The notes beneath the pieces are model-generated. The model saw nothing but the letters and a program-made list of their open reading frames with translations, was not told the DNA's origin and ran no database searches. From Pseudomonadota bacterium (GTDB lineage: Bacteria > Pseudomonadota > Gammaproteobacteria > Burkholderiales > Burkholderiaceae_C), in NCBI GenBank assembly GCA_963205335.1, contig CAUJIM010000010.1, forward strand, positions 1 through 48,038: a stretch of DNA of 48,038 nucleotides, given 5' to 3'. Of the stretch, positions 15,678 through 24,321 are shown piece after piece; the first letter of the stretch is position 1, and every line of letters starts with the position of its first letter. The translations under genes and the position numbers were made by a program.

Positions 15678-17564
15678 TCAGCGCCCGCGCAGGAACAGCG
15701 CGTCCAGCTCTTTCATGGAGAGCTGGCGCCAGGTGGGGCGGCCGTGGTTGCACTGGTCGGAGCGCTCGGTGGTTTCCATCTGGCGCAGCAGGGCGTTCAT
15801 CTCGGCCAGCGTGAGCTGCCGGTGGGCGCGCACCGCGCCGTGGCAGGCCATGGTGCCGAGGATCTCGTTGCGCGCGCGCTCGACCATGGTGCTGGCCTCG
15901 TGCGTGCCGAGCTCGGCCAGCACGCTGCGCGCCAGCTCCACCGCGTCGCCCTGGGCGAGCTGGGTGGGCACGGCGCGCACCGCCAGCGTGCGGCTGGAGA
16001 ACGGGGCGACGTCCAGGCCGAGCTGGGCCAGCGCCTCCAGGTGCGTCTCCGCCGTGGCCACCTCCTCGGGGGTGGCGGCGAACGTGGCGGGGATCAGCAG
16101 CGGCTGGCTGGCGATGCGCTGCGTGCCGTCGAGCTGGGCCTTCAGGCGCTCGTAGACGATGCGCTCGTGCGCCGCGTGCATGTCCACGATGACCAGGCCC
16201 TGGGCGTTTTCCGCAAGGATGTAGACGCCGCGGATCTGCGCGACGGCGCGGCCCAGCGGCCAGACGGGTTCGTCCGCAGGGGCGGAGGCCTGCGCGGCCT
16301 CGACGGCGGCATGCGGAGCCTCGGGCCGGGGCCGGCCGGCCGGCTGCACTGGCACCGGTGCGGGCGCGGCCGGTGCGCCCCACAGCGCCTGCAGGTCGGC
16401 GACCTTGTGCCCCCAGGTTTCTCTCAAATTGAGAGCTGCTTGCGCACGCCATTCGGGCGTTGGAGGCCGATTTGGCTTGTATTTCTCGGCAGGGGCCGCG
16501 GCGGGGGCCGTGGCCAGCGCCTGCGCGCGCGGCGCGGCCAGCACGGCCTCGAGCGCGCGCAGCGCCGCCTGGTGCACCTCGCGGCTGTCGCGAAAGCGCA
16601 CCTCGATCTTGGTCGGGTGCACGTTCACGTCCACGCGCTCCGGGGCTATCTGCAGGTAGAGCACGTAGACCGGCTGGCGCTGGCCGTGCAGCACGTCCTC
16701 GTAGGCGGCGCGGGCGGCGTGCTGCAGCACCTTGTCGCGCACGAAGCGGCCGTTGACGTAGCTGTACTGCTGGTCGGCGCGCGAGCGCGAGGCGCTGGGC
16801 AGCCCGGCGCGGCCGGTGATGATAAGCGGCCCGGCGCGGTACTCGACGGGGAGCGACTGCGCGATGAACTCCTCGCCCAGCACGTCGGCCATGCGCCGCG
16901 CCAGCGCCGCGGGGTCGGGCGCCTCGCCGGGCGTGCAGGTGGCGCGCCACTGCTGCACCAGCCTGCCCTCGTGCCAGACGGCGAAGCCCACGTCGGGCCG
17001 GGCGAGTGCGTGGCGGCGCACTGCCTCGATGCAGTGCGCGAGCTCGGTCGCGTCGCTCTTGAGGAACTTGCGCCGCGCGGGGGTGGAGAAGAACAGCTCC
17101 TTGACCTCGACGGTCGTGCCTGTGGCGCGCGCCGCCGGGCGCAGCTCGCCGCTGCGCGCATCGAGCAGGAAGGCGCTGGCCTGATCCGGCGTGCGCGAGA
17201 GCAGCGCGGTCTCCGAGACCGATGCGATCGCCGCCAGCGCCTCGCCGCGAAAACCCATGGTGGCGACCGATTCGAGGTCGGCGAGGCTGGCGATCTTGCT
17301 CGTCGCGTGGCGGCGCAGCGCCAGCGGCAGCTGCTCGCGCGCGATGCCGCAGCCGTCGTCTTCCACCGCGATCAGGCGCACCCCGCCCGCGAGCAGCCGC
17401 ACGGTGACTTGCGTGGCGCCGGCGTCGAGCGCGTTGTCCACCAGCTCGCGCACCACCGAGGCCGGGCGCTCGACCACCTCGCCCGCGGCGATCTGGCTGA
17501 TCAGCTCGTCGGGCAGTTCGTGGATGGGGCGGGGGAGGGAGGTCTGGTCGTTCACCCGGTTCAT
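15678..17564 (-). CDS. mutL: DNA mismatch repair protein MutL
   Basis: A 628-residue MutL. The N-terminal GHKL ATPase has IAAGEVVERPASVVRELVDN, the DDGCGI motif, and MGFRGEAL. The C-terminal part has the endonuclease-type motifs DMHAAHERIVYE, ACHGAV and CNHGRPTW, so it is probably a nicking MutL that works without MutH. The Pro/Ala-rich linker contains an in-frame copy of the interspersed repeat, giving NRPPTPEWRAQAALNLRE. It couples MutS mismatch recognition to strand incision. Divergent from the DedA gene across about 50 bp. Confidence 0.95.
   Translation of the reverse strand: MNRVNDQTSLPRPIHELPDELISQIAAGEVVERPASVVRELVDNALDAGATQVTVRLLAGGVRLIAVEDDGCGIAREQLPLALRRHATSKIASLADLESVATMGFRGEALAAIASVSETALLSRTPDQASAFLLDARSGELRPAARATGTTVEVKELFFSTPARRKFLKSDATELAHCIEAVRRHALARPDVGFAVWHEGRLVQQWRATCTPGEAPDPAALARRMADVLGEEFIAQSLPVEYRAGPLIITGRAGLPSASRSRADQQYSYVNGRFVRDKVLQHAARAAYEDVLHGQRQPVYVLYLQIAPERVDVNVHPTKIEVRFRDSREVHQAALRALEAVLAAPRAQALATAPAAAPAEKYKPNRPPTPEWRAQAALNLRETWGHKVADLQALWGAPAAPAPVPVQPAGRPRPEAPHAAVEAAQASAPADEPVWPLGRAVAQIRGVYILAENAQGLVIVDMHAAHERIVYERLKAQLDGTQRIASQPLLIPATFAATPEEVATAETHLEALAQLGLDVAPFSSRTLAVRAVPTQLAQGDAVELARSVLAELGTHEASTMVERARNEILGTMACHGAVRAHRQLTLAEMNALLRQMETTERSDQCNHGRPTWRQLSMKELDALFLRGR
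16421..16480 (-). repeat. Interspersed repeat, copy inside mutL
   Basis: Read leftwards it has AAATCGGCCTCCAACGCCCG, then AATGGCGTGCGCAAGCAGCT and CTCAATTTGAGAG. This matches the order seen in the intergenic copy at 44235 (AAATCGGGCGCCAGCCCTTG, then GCAAGCGCGAGCAGCTATCG). It is translated in frame within the MutL linker, which tolerates insertions. Confidence 0.65.
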
Positions 17565-17615
17565 TTTAGGAGCCGCCGATAATCACCCGCTTCGCGTTTG
17601 CCTGCCGGGCCGCTT

Positions 17616-18263
17616 GTGGAAATCGCCGCTTTTCTGATCGACTTCGTCCTGCACGTGGACAAGCACCTGGAGGCCTTCGTGGCCAGCTATGGCACCTGGG
17701 TCTACGCGCTGCTGTTCCTCATCGTGTTCGTAGAGACCGGCGTGGTGGTCATGCCGTTCCTGCCGGGCGATTCGCTGCTCTTCATCACCGGGGCGCTCAG
17801 CGGCGCGGGGCTGCTCGACGTCTGGACGGCCTGCGCGGTGCTGCTGGCGGCGGCGGTGCTGGGCGACCAGTGCAACTTCCAGATCGGCCGCCACTTCGGG
17901 CCGAAGGTGTTCCAGTGGGAGAACTCGCGCTGGTTCAACAGGCAGGCCTTCGAGCAGGCGCATGCCTTCTACGAGCGCTACGGTGGCATCACCATCGTGC
18001 TGGCGCGCTTCATGCCCTTCATCCGCACCTTCGCGCCCTTCGTCGGCGGCGTGGCGGCGATGAACCGCGCCAGGTTCACGGCGTACAACGTGGCGGGTGC
18101 GCTGCTCTGGGTGCTGGGCCTGTGCGCGGCGGGCTACTTCTTCGGCAACCTGCCCTGGGTGCGCGAGCGCCTGGAATTCATCATCTGGGGGCTGATCCTG
18201 GTGCCGGGGCTGATCGCGGTCTACGGCGCGTGGCGCAGCGGGCGCAAGGCGCGCGCGGCGTGA
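17616..18263 (+). CDS. DedA-family membrane protein
   Basis: 215 residues from GTG 17616 (MEIAAFLIDFVLHVDKHLEAF); a TTG at 17598 would add six residues. Family hallmarks are ETGVVVMPFLPGDSLLF, the acidic-Gly-aromatic region GDQCNFQIGRHFG, and the arginine-rich loop ARFMPFIRTFAPFVGG. It has about five membrane segments. DedA proteins are inner-membrane flippase-like transporters in envelope lipid (undecaprenyl phosphate or phospholipid) handling and maintenance of proton motive force. Which lipid this one handles is not visible. Confidence 0.9.
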   Translation: MEIAAFLIDFVLHVDKHLEAFVASYGTWVYALLFLIVFVETGVVVMPFLPGDSLLFITGALSGAGLLDVWTACAVLLAAAVLGDQCNFQIGRHFGPKVFQWENSRWFNRQAFEQAHAFYERYGGITIVLARFMPFIRTFAPFVGGVAAMNRARFTAYNVAGALLWVLGLCAAGYFFGNLPWVRERLEFIIWGLILVPGLIAVYGAWRSGRKARAA

Positions 18264-18266
18264 ACG

Positions 18267-19541
18267 TCAGGCGGTGACGACGCGCTCGACCGCGCGGTCG
18301 TCGCCCAGCACGATCAGGCCGAACAGCAGCTCGTCCAGGCTGCCGGCGCGTGCGCTCTTGCGTGCCAGCAGCGGCGTGGCCCCGGGGTCGAGCACGACGA
18401 AGTCGGCCTCGGTGCCGGGCTGCAGCGTGCCGATCACGCCTTCGAGGCCCAGCGCGCGCGCCGCGCCGCCGGTGTGGCTCCACCACAGTTCGCCGGGCGC
18501 GAGGCTCAGGCCCGGCTTGCTCATGCTCTCGCGCCCGACGTAGTAGGCCGCGAGCATGGTGTGGAAGGGGCTGAAGCTGGTGCCGCCGCCCACGTCGCTC
18601 GCCAGGCCGTGCAGCATGCCCGCCTCGCGCGCGGCGCCGTAGTCGAAGAAGCCGCTGCCGAGGAACAGGTTGCTCGTCGGGCTGACCGCGGCGGCCGTGC
18701 CCGTGGCGCGCATCAGCGCGCGGTCTTCGCCGTCGAAATGGATGCAGTGCGCGTAGACGGCGCGCGGGCGTAGCAGGCCGAAGCCTTCGTAGACGGAAAG
18801 GTAGGAGCGCGCCCTGGGGAACAGCTCGCGCACCCAGCGCACCTCGTCGCGGTTTTCCGCCACGTGCGACTGGATCCAGGTGCCGGGGTAGCGCGCCGCC
18901 AGTTCGCCCGCGCCGCGCAGTTGCGCCTCGCTGCTCGCGGGGGCGAAGCGCGGCGTGATGGCGTAGCCCAGGCGCCCCTTGCCGTGCCAGCGGCGGATCA
19001 GCGCCTCGCTGTCGACCAGGCTCTGCTCGGTCTCGTCGCGCACGCCGTCGGGGCTGTGGCGGTCCTGCAGCACCTTGCCCGAGATCATGCGCAGGCCGCG
19101 GCGTCCGGCCTCGGCGAAGAAGGCGTCGACCGACGCCGGGTGCGAGGTCGGGAAGGTGAGCGCGGTGGTCACGCCGTTGCGCGCCAGCTCGTCGAAGAAG
19201 AACGCGGCCACCTCGGCGGCGTGCGCCGGGTCGGCGAAGCGCGCCTCGGCCGGGAAGGTGTAGTTGGCGAGCCATGGCAGCAGGCCGTCGGCCGGGGCGC
19301 CGATGATGTCCAGCTGCGGGTAGTGCAGGTGCAGGTCGACGAAGCCGGGCGCGATGATGCGGCCCGGCCAGTGCGTGACCTGCAGCCCCGGGTGGCGCGC
19401 GGCGACCGCGCCGTACGGCCCGGCATCGACCACCTTGCGCAGGCCCACCGTGTCGGGGGCGACGACGAGCAGGCCGTCGCTCTCGTACAGGGCCTGGCCG
19501 TCGCTGGAAAAGCGCAGCAGCTGCGCGCGGTAGCCTTGCAT
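18267..19541 (-). CDS. guaD: Guanine deaminase
   Basis: 424 residues of the amidohydrolase superfamily. Zinc ligands expected for guanine deaminase are seen: HLH in FVDLHLHYPQLD, His in QSHVAEN, His in YAHCIHFD, and Asp in LASDVGGGTSFSPF. The PQLD and metal-site context is typical of GuaD rather than cytosine deaminase or TRZ/ATZ hydrolases. It converts guanine to xanthine, the substrate of the xanthine dehydrogenase encoded upstream. The ATG sits 2 bp after the stop of the permease gene, so the two are co-transcribed. Confidence 0.9.
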   Translation of the reverse strand: MQGYRAQLLRFSSDGQALYESDGLLVVAPDTVGLRKVVDAGPYGAVAARHPGLQVTHWPGRIIAPGFVDLHLHYPQLDIIGAPADGLLPWLANYTFPAEARFADPAHAAEVAAFFFDELARNGVTTALTFPTSHPASVDAFFAEAGRRGLRMISGKVLQDRHSPDGVRDETEQSLVDSEALIRRWHGKGRLGYAITPRFAPASSEAQLRGAGELAARYPGTWIQSHVAENRDEVRWVRELFPRARSYLSVYEGFGLLRPRAVYAHCIHFDGEDRALMRATGTAAAVSPTSNLFLGSGFFDYGAAREAGMLHGLASDVGGGTSFSPFHTMLAAYYVGRESMSKPGLSLAPGELWWSHTGGAARALGLEGVIGTLQPGTEADFVVLDPGATPLLARKSARAGSLDELLFGLIVLGDDRAVERVVTA

Positions 19542-19543
19542 GC

Positions 19544-20842
19544 TCAGCCGCCGACGTAGAAGAACTTGAACAGGAACACGAGGGCGATCAGCCACACCAT
19601 CCAGTGCACCTCCTTCACCCGGCCGGTGAAGAGCTTGATCGCGGCGTAGGAGATGAAGCCGAAGGCGAGGCCGTTGGCGATCGAGTAGGTGAAGGGCATC
19701 ATCAGGGCCGTGACGGCGGCGGGAATCACCTCGGTGGACTCGCCCCAGTCGAGCTCGGTCAGGTCGCGCATCATCAGGCAGCCGACGAAGAACAGCGCGG
19801 GCGCGGTGGCATAGGCCGGCACGGCGCCGGCCAGCGGCGCGATGAACAGGGCGGCCAGGAACAGCACCGAGGCCGTGAGGGCCGTCAGGCCCGTGCGCCC
19901 GCCCGCCTGCACGCCGGAGGCGCTTTCCACGTAGGCGGTGGTGCTGGAGGTGCCGAGCAGCGAGCCGGCGAAGATCGCGGCGCTGTCGGCGAACAGGGAT
20001 TTGTTGAGCCGGTCCATCTTGCCCGGCACCAGCAGCCCCGCGCGGCGGGCCACGCCCATCAGCGTGCCGGTGGCGTCGAACAGCTCCACCAGGAAGAAGA
20101 CCAGCACCACGTTGAGCAGGCCCTTGGTGAGGGCGGTGTGGATGTCGAGCTTGAACAGCGTCGGCTCGATCGAGGGCGGCGCCGAGAAGACGCCGCGGAA
20201 CTCGTTGCCGCCGAAGATGAACGAGAGGATCGTCACGGCGATGATGCCGATCAGGATCGCGCCGCGCACCTTCATCCGGTCGAGCGCCACCATGACGAGA
20301 AAGCCGATCACGGCCAGCACCACGCCGGGCTTGTGCAGGTCGCCCAGGGTCACGAGCGTAGCCTCGTTGCCGACCACGATGCCCGCACTCTTGAGCGCGA
20401 TGAGCGCGAGAAAGAGCCCGATGCCGACGGTGATGGCCAGGCGCAGCGACTGCGGTATGCCGTCGATGATGAGGCTGCGTATGCCCGTGACCGTCACGAT
20501 CAGGAACAGGCAGCCGGAGATGAACACCGCGCCCAGCGCGGCCTGCCAGGTGAAGCCCATGTGCAGCACCACGGCGTAGGAAAAGTAGGCGTTCAGCCCC
20601 ATGCCGGGGGCGAGGGCGATGGGGTAGTTGGCGTACAGCGCCATCACCGCCGTGCCCAGCGCCGCGATCAGGCAGGTGGCGACGAAGACCGAATCCTTGG
20701 GCATGCCCGCATCGCCCAGGATGGCGGGGTTGACGAAGATGATGTAGGCCATCGTGAGGAAGGTCGTCAGCCCTGCAATGACCTCGGTGCGCACCGTGGT
20801 GCCGTGCTCCCTGAGCTTGAATAGCCGCTCGGTCCACTCCAT
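19544..20842 (-). CDS. AzgA/NCS2-type purine permease
   Basis: A 432-residue polytopic protein with signature segments MAYIIFVNPAIL near the N-terminus, LAPGMGLNAYF, and GTSSTTAYVESASGV, all characteristic of the AzgA branch of nucleobase:cation symporters (guanine/hypoxanthine/adenine permeases such as GhxP and PurP). About 12-14 membrane segments. It should import a purine base using the proton gradient, feeding the guanine deaminase gene that follows at a 2-bp interval. Confidence 0.9.
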   Translation of the reverse strand: MEWTERLFKLREHGTTVRTEVIAGLTTFLTMAYIIFVNPAILGDAGMPKDSVFVATCLIAALGTAVMALYANYPIALAPGMGLNAYFSYAVVLHMGFTWQAALGAVFISGCLFLIVTVTGIRSLIIDGIPQSLRLAITVGIGLFLALIALKSAGIVVGNEATLVTLGDLHKPGVVLAVIGFLVMVALDRMKVRGAILIGIIAVTILSFIFGGNEFRGVFSAPPSIEPTLFKLDIHTALTKGLLNVVLVFFLVELFDATGTLMGVARRAGLLVPGKMDRLNKSLFADSAAIFAGSLLGTSSTTAYVESASGVQAGGRTGLTALTASVLFLAALFIAPLAGAVPAYATAPALFFVGCLMMRDLTELDWGESTEVIPAAVTALMMPFTYSIANGLAFGFISYAAIKLFTGRVKEVHWMVWLIALVFLFKFFYVGG

Positions 20843-20887
20843 CGCTTGTCTCCTTGTGTTGTCGTGCCAGTGGGGTTGGAAAAGGCG

Positions 20888-21856
20888 TTACAGCGCGGCG
20901 ATCGTGGCCTTGACGCGCTCGCGCAGCCAGCGCGCGCTGCTCGCATGCTGGCTGCGCGCGTGCCAGAGCTGGTAGTAGTGCAGGGGCGGCATGGGCACGG
21001 GGCAGGGCAGGATGGCCAGCGGCAGGCTGGCGGCCACGCGCTCGCAGTGCTGGCGCCCGGTGGTGAGCACCAGGCGGCTGTGCGCCACCATCTCCGGGAT
21101 CAGCCCGAAGTAGGCGCTGCGCGCCACGATGTTGCGCGCCAGGCCCTGGCTGCTCAGCACCTGGTCGATGATGCCGCGCGCGCCGGGATAGGTCGGCATG
21201 GGCGCGACGTGCTCGGCGGCGAGCCATTCCTGCACGCTCCAGCCGCCGCGCACCGCCGGGTGGCCGGTGCTCACGAGCGAGACCACCTCGTCGCTGAAGA
21301 GCTGCGCGATGTGCAGGTCGTCCGGCGGCTGCAGCCAGTTGCCCACGACCAGGTCGACCTCGCCCTGCGCCAGCTGCGCGCGGTAGTCGGCCTCGCGCGT
21401 GAGCGCGTGGATCTCGACGCGGGCCAGCGGCGCCTCGCGCTTGATGTCGGTCACCAGGCGCGGCAGGAACAGGGGGTCGAGGTAGTCGCTGGCGGCGATG
21501 TTGAAGGTGGTGCGGCTGGTGCGCGCGTCGAACTCGCGCGCCTGCGTGAACAGCGCGTCGGCCGACCGCAGGATGGCGGCGGCCGGCTCGATCATCTGCA
21601 GCGCCACGTCGGTGATGACCATCTCGGCGCCGCTCCTCACCAGCAGCGGGTCGCCCGCGATCTCCCTCAGGCGCCTGAGCGCGGCCGAGACGGCGGGCTG
21701 GTTCATGGACAGGCGCAGCGCCGCGCGCGAGACGCTGCGCTCGACGAGCACGGTGTGCAGCACGCGGATCAGGTGCAGGTCGGCGCGGTCGAAGAACGCG
21801 CGATCGGCCGCCGGATGCGGGCTGCCTGCGGCGGTCGGTGGCGCGTGGCGCTCCAT
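20888..21856 (-). CDS. LysR-family regulator of the purine cluster
   Basis: 322 residues, standard LysR length. The winged helix-turn-helix is at residues 25-85 (LIRVLHTVLVERSVSRAALRL in part, then SMNQPAVSAALRRLRE), followed by a periplasmic-binding-like effector domain. The gene lies between xdhB and the permease gene on the same strand, 23 bp after the xdhB stop and 45 bp before the permease. Its location suggests control of purine catabolism; it may act at the palindrome upstream of xdhA. The effector is unknown. Confidence 0.85.
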   Translation of the reverse strand: MERHAPPTAAGSPHPAADRAFFDRADLHLIRVLHTVLVERSVSRAALRLSMNQPAVSAALRRLREIAGDPLLVRSGAEMVITDVALQMIEPAAAILRSADALFTQAREFDARTSRTTFNIAASDYLDPLFLPRLVTDIKREAPLARVEIHALTREADYRAQLAQGEVDLVVGNWLQPPDDLHIAQLFSDEVVSLVSTGHPAVRGGWSVQEWLAAEHVAPMPTYPGARGIIDQVLSSQGLARNIVARSAYFGLIPEMVAHSRLVLTTGRQHCERVAASLPLAILPCPVPMPPLHYYQLWHARSQHASSARWLRERVKATIAAL

Positions 21857-21879
21857 CGGTGTCGTGCGGTGCGCGGGCG

Positions 21880-24309
21880 TCAGCCTGCCTGGACCGCCGT
21901 GACGGCGCGCAGGATGGCTTCGCTGGTCGCGGGCGCGGGAAGCGGCGGATCGATGCGGTGCCCGCCCACGGCCGAGATCGCGTCGCGGATGGCGAAGAAC
22001 ACCGAGAACGGCAGCAGCAGCGGCGGCTCGCCCACGGCCTTGCTGCGGTGGATCGCGTCTTCCGTGTTGCGGCCCTCGAAGAGCCCGACGTTGAACACCG
22101 GCGGGCAGTCGTTGGCCGTGGGGATCTTGTAGGTGCTGGGCGCGTGCGTCGTCAACAGGCCGCTCTTGGGGTGCCAGACGAGCTCCTCCATCGTCATCCA
22201 GCCCATGCCCTGGATGAAGCCGCCCTCGATCTGGCCGATGTCGACGACCGGGTTGAGCGACTGGCCGACGTCGTGCAGCAGGTCCGCGCGCAGCAGCTTC
22301 CACTCGCCGGTGAGGGTGTCGACCACCACCTCGCTCACCGCCGCGCCGTAGGCGTAGTAGTAAAACGGGCGGCCTTGCATGGTCCTGGCGTCCCACGACA
22401 GGCCGGGCGTGGCGTAGAAGCCGTCGGACCAGAGCTGCACGCGGTCGAGGTAGGCGTCGGCCACCACGGCGCTGAAGTCGAGCCGTTTGCCGCTGACCAT
22501 CACCTTGTCGTTGGCGAAGCGCACGTCCTCGGGCCTGCCGCCGTGGCGCTGCGCCACGCTGGCTCCGAGGCGCTCGCGGATTCGGCGCGCGGCGTCCTGC
22601 GCCGCCTTGCCGTTGAGGTCGGAACCGGTGGAGGCCGCGGTGGCCGAAGTGTTGGCCACCTTGCTGGTGTCGGTGGCCGACAGGCGCACGCGCTCGTAGT
22701 TCACCCCCAGCTCGTGCGCCACCACCTGCGCCACCTTGGTGTTCAGGCCCTGGCCCATTTCGGTGCCGCCGTGGTTCACCAGGATGGAGCCGTCGAGGTA
22801 GACGTGCACCAGCGCGCCGGCCTGGTTCAGGTGCTTGACGTTGAAGCTGATGCCGAACTTCACGGGCGTGAGCGCCAGGCCCTTCTTCAGTACCGGGCTC
22901 GCGGCGTTGAACTGCGCCACCTGCGCGCGCCGCTCCCGGTAGTCGCTGCCGGCTTCGAGCTGGTCGACCAGCTCGTGGATGATGTTGTCGCTCACGGTCT
23001 GGCGGTACGGTGTGACGTTGCGCTCGCTCTTGCCGTAGAAGTTGGCGCGGCGCACCGCGAGCGCGTCCTTGCCGAGCCTGCGCGCGATGCTGTCGAGGAT
23101 GTACTCCATGCAGATGGCGCCCTGCGGACCGCCGAAGCCGCGGAACGCCGTGTTGCTTTGCGTGTTCGTCTTGCCGCAGTAGCCGTGCATGGCCACCTCG
23201 GGCAGCCAGTAGGCGTTGTCGAAGTGGCAGACGGCGCGCGTCATCACCGCCGCGGACAGGTCGGCCGAGTGGCCGGCGTGCGAGACCATCTGCAGCGTGA
23301 CGCCGAGCACGCGGCCGTCGTCGTCGTAGCCCACGTCGTACTCGTACCAGAAGCCGTGGCGCCGGCCGGTGATCATGAAGTCGTCGTCGCGGTCCAGGCG
23401 CAGCTTGACCGGGCGGTTCAGGGCGCGCGCGGCCAGCGCCGCGATGCAGGCGAACTGCGCCGACTGCGATTCCTTGCCACCGAAGCCGCCGCCCATGCGG
23501 CGGCACTCGACCAGCACCGCGTGCGCCTGGATGCCGAGCGCGTGCGCGACGAGGAACTGCATCTCGCTCGGGTGCTGCGTCGAGCAGTGGACGTGCATGC
23601 CGCCGTCTTCCTTGGGCAGCGCGTAGCTGATCTGGCCTTCGAGGTAGAACTGCTCCTGCCCGCCCACGTCCAGGCTGCCGGTCAGGCGGTGCGGCGCCTT
23701 GGCGATGGCGGCGCGGATGCCGGCCTCGTCCTGGCCGGTGGCGCTGCGCGCCAGGTGCATGGGGGGCACCACGTACTGCTGCTTTTCATGCGCCTGGCGC
23801 GGCGTGAGCACCGGCTCGGCGCTTTCGGTCTTGAGCACGCCCCTGGCCAGCGCAGCGGCGCGGCGGGCCTGCTCGCGCGTCTCGGCCACCACGGCGAACA
23901 CCGGCTGGCCGAGGTAGCGGATCTCGCCGTCGCACAGGATGGGGTCGTCGTGCAGCACCGAGCCGCAGTTGTTTTCACCGGGAATGTCGGCGGCGGTGAA
24001 GACGCGCACCACGCCGGGCATGGCGCGCACGGCGGCCAGGTCGCTCTCCAGCAGCCGGCCCGCGGCCACGGGCGAGAGGCCGAGCGCGCAGTGCAGCGTG
24101 CCGGCGAGCTCGGGGATGTCGTCGCAATAGGTGGCGCTGCCCGCCACGTGCAGCTGCGCCGATTCGTGCGGGCGGCTGATGCCCACGCGCGCTCCGGCGT
24201 GCAGCGCCGTGGCCTCGGCACCGGGGTTGAAGCGGGTCTTGAGGTTGTGTTGGTAGTCGGCGAACGGCGCGCTCTCGCGCAGCAGGTCCTCGGCGACACG
24301 GGTGTTCAT
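21880..24309 (-). CDS. xdhB: Xanthine dehydrogenase, molybdenum-binding subunit
   Basis: 809 residues, the usual XdhB length. The molybdopterin-binding glycine-rich loop GGGFGGKES and the C-terminal GEPPLLLPFSVF, which carries the catalytic glutamate, are present, as is the HVAGSATYCDD-like N-terminus of the family (LHVAGSATYCDDIPE). It oxidises hypoxanthine and xanthine to urate together with XdhA. The ATG lies 12 bp after the xdhA stop. Maturation needs XdhC to insert sulfurated molybdenum cofactor, and no xdhC is found in the window. Confidence 0.95.
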   Translation of the reverse strand: MNTRVAEDLLRESAPFADYQHNLKTRFNPGAEATALHAGARVGISRPHESAQLHVAGSATYCDDIPELAGTLHCALGLSPVAAGRLLESDLAAVRAMPGVVRVFTAADIPGENNCGSVLHDDPILCDGEIRYLGQPVFAVVAETREQARRAAALARGVLKTESAEPVLTPRQAHEKQQYVVPPMHLARSATGQDEAGIRAAIAKAPHRLTGSLDVGGQEQFYLEGQISYALPKEDGGMHVHCSTQHPSEMQFLVAHALGIQAHAVLVECRRMGGGFGGKESQSAQFACIAALAARALNRPVKLRLDRDDDFMITGRRHGFWYEYDVGYDDDGRVLGVTLQMVSHAGHSADLSAAVMTRAVCHFDNAYWLPEVAMHGYCGKTNTQSNTAFRGFGGPQGAICMEYILDSIARRLGKDALAVRRANFYGKSERNVTPYRQTVSDNIIHELVDQLEAGSDYRERRAQVAQFNAASPVLKKGLALTPVKFGISFNVKHLNQAGALVHVYLDGSILVNHGGTEMGQGLNTKVAQVVAHELGVNYERVRLSATDTSKVANTSATAASTGSDLNGKAAQDAARRIRERLGASVAQRHGGRPEDVRFANDKVMVSGKRLDFSAVVADAYLDRVQLWSDGFYATPGLSWDARTMQGRPFYYYAYGAAVSEVVVDTLTGEWKLLRADLLHDVGQSLNPVVDIGQIEGGFIQGMGWMTMEELVWHPKSGLLTTHAPSTYKIPTANDCPPVFNVGLFEGRNTEDAIHRSKAVGEPPLLLPFSVFFAIRDAISAVGGHRIDPPLPAPATSEAILRAVTAVQAG

Positions 24310-24321
24310 GGCGGGTCTCCT

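Noticed and set aside
15201-17582. 793-codon plus-strand open frame over mutL
   Set aside because: Antisense to MutL, which has all family motifs; no domain is visible in the plus-strand frame.
20843-20887. Purine riboswitch before the permease gene
   Set aside because: The gap is only 45 bp and lacks any sign of the conserved three-way junction.
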